The notes under the pieces are model-generated. The model searched no databases, was not told where the DNA came from, and was given only the letters and a program-made list of their open reading frames with translations. From Actinomycetota bacterium (GTDB lineage Bacteria > Actinomycetota > Thermoleophilia > Solirubrobacterales > Thermoleophilaceae): a DNA stretch of 5,719 nucleotides. Below, one piece after another: positions 5,327 through 5,719 of the stretch. Position 1 is the stretch's first letter. The number at the start of each line of letters is the position of its first letter. Position numbers and translations under genes: made by a program. Location of the stretch: assembly GCA_005885165.1 (NCBI GenBank), contig VAXR01000134.1:1-5719 (forward strand), written 5' to 3'.

Positions 5327-5719
5327 AGGGCAGCTGTTCCCTCGCCCCCTGCTCGGCCAGGACCCGCAGCGTCAGCGCCGCCGTCCACGAGAAGCGGCGG
5401 GCGCCCAGCCCGTGCCCAGTCCGGGGATCCGCGTACTCGCGCATTCCGGCCTCCTCGGCGAAGCGGAGGACCTGCGCGCGCAGCGCCTCCGCCCGCTCGG
5501 TCTCTCCATGGAGCTCGAAGCCGAGCGCGCAGAGCCAGGTGAGGTTCGCCCACACCGGGCCGCGCCAGTAGTTGCGCGGCGACCAGACCGGACCGCGCTC
5601 GGCGTAAGAGCGGACGCCCCACCGGGAGGCGGGCTCGCGGACGAGGAGGTGGCCCGTGTGCTCGACCGTCGCGCGGTCCACGCCCGGCGCGAGCACCGCG
5701 AGCGCCGGTCCGGCGCTCG
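5304..5719 (-). CDS. C-terminal part of an MGH1/GH63-like glycoside hydrolase (truncated by window edge)
   Basis: The last 137 residues of a larger enzyme with an (alpha/alpha)6-barrel; the frame is open to the right edge, so the start lies outside. The block NYWRGPVWANLTWL (about 5532-5573) is the hallmark of this superfamily, which includes mannosylglycerate hydrolase-like, GH63 glucosidase and GH37 trehalase-related enzymes. It is followed by the helix ending in MREYADPRTGHGLGARRFSW and TAAL. By analogy with the EKYD motif of GH37, the Glu at 5436-5438 is the likely catalytic base; the catalytic acid would be upstream, outside the window. Such enzymes hydrolyse alpha-linked sugars such as glucosides, mannosylglycerate or trehalose-type substrates; which one cannot be told here. 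A GTG at 5696 is an internal valine, not a start. A short polar tail (EQLPSNSDGPS) ends the protein, its last codons overlapping the end of the convergent AbiEi-like gene. Confidence 0.85.
   Translation of the reverse strand, partial: SAGPALAVLAPGVDRATVEHTGHLLVREPASRWGVRSYAERGPVWSPRNYWRGPVWANLTWLCALGFELHGETERAEALRAQVLRFAEEAGMREYADPRTGHGLGARRFSWTAALTLRVLAEQGAREQLPSNSDGPS

Overview
The window is GC-rich actinobacterial-type chromosomal DNA. High GC at third codon positions, GTG starts, and the particular protein subtypes suggest a Thermoleophilia-like organism (Solirubrobacterales or relatives), possibly uncultured. The main hints are the solo AbiEi/DUF559-like protein, the short AraC regulator paired with a VOC protein, and an MGH1-like glycoside hydrolase. 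This placement rests on remembered family patterns, not a search. I found no RNA gene, insertion sequence, CRISPR array or phage gene. No stretch above about 115 bases lacks a gene.

Layout, left to right. (1) At 76-618 (+) is a small secreted matrixin-type zinc protease. A strong minus-strand Shine-Dalgarno at the left edge suggests a divergent gene just outside the window. (2) At 699-1067 (+) is a small VOC-fold (glyoxalase-like) protein. (3) A perfect hairpin at 1091-1113 lies between this gene and the next, which converge on it. (4) A minus-strand run, read right to left, contains a SAM-dependent methyltransferase (2962-2102), a minimal AraC-type regulator (2065-1661) and a second VOC protein (1595-1140), probably one operon. 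(5) Divergent from it is a polytopic membrane protein resembling GT87/DUF2029 membrane glycosyltransferases (3078-4340, +). (6) At 4424-5326 (+) is a solo AbiEi-type winged-helix protein with a degenerate DUF559-like C-terminus; its start codon lies inside an extended dyad. (7) At 5304-5719 (-) is the C-terminal end of an MGH1/GH63-like glycoside hydrolase, running off the right edge and overlapping gene 6 tail to tail by 23 bases.

How they work together: the only convincing unit is methyltransferase-AraC-VOC, which looks like a small regulated module, perhaps for small-molecule modification or detoxification. The membrane glycosyltransferase-like protein and the glycoside hydrolase both suggest glycan metabolism, but they are on opposite strands with an unrelated gene between them, so no shared pathway is claimed. 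The most unusual local signal is the dyad around the start of the AbiEi-like gene, which could be an autoregulatory operator or a translational hairpin. I see no clear new multi-gene system.
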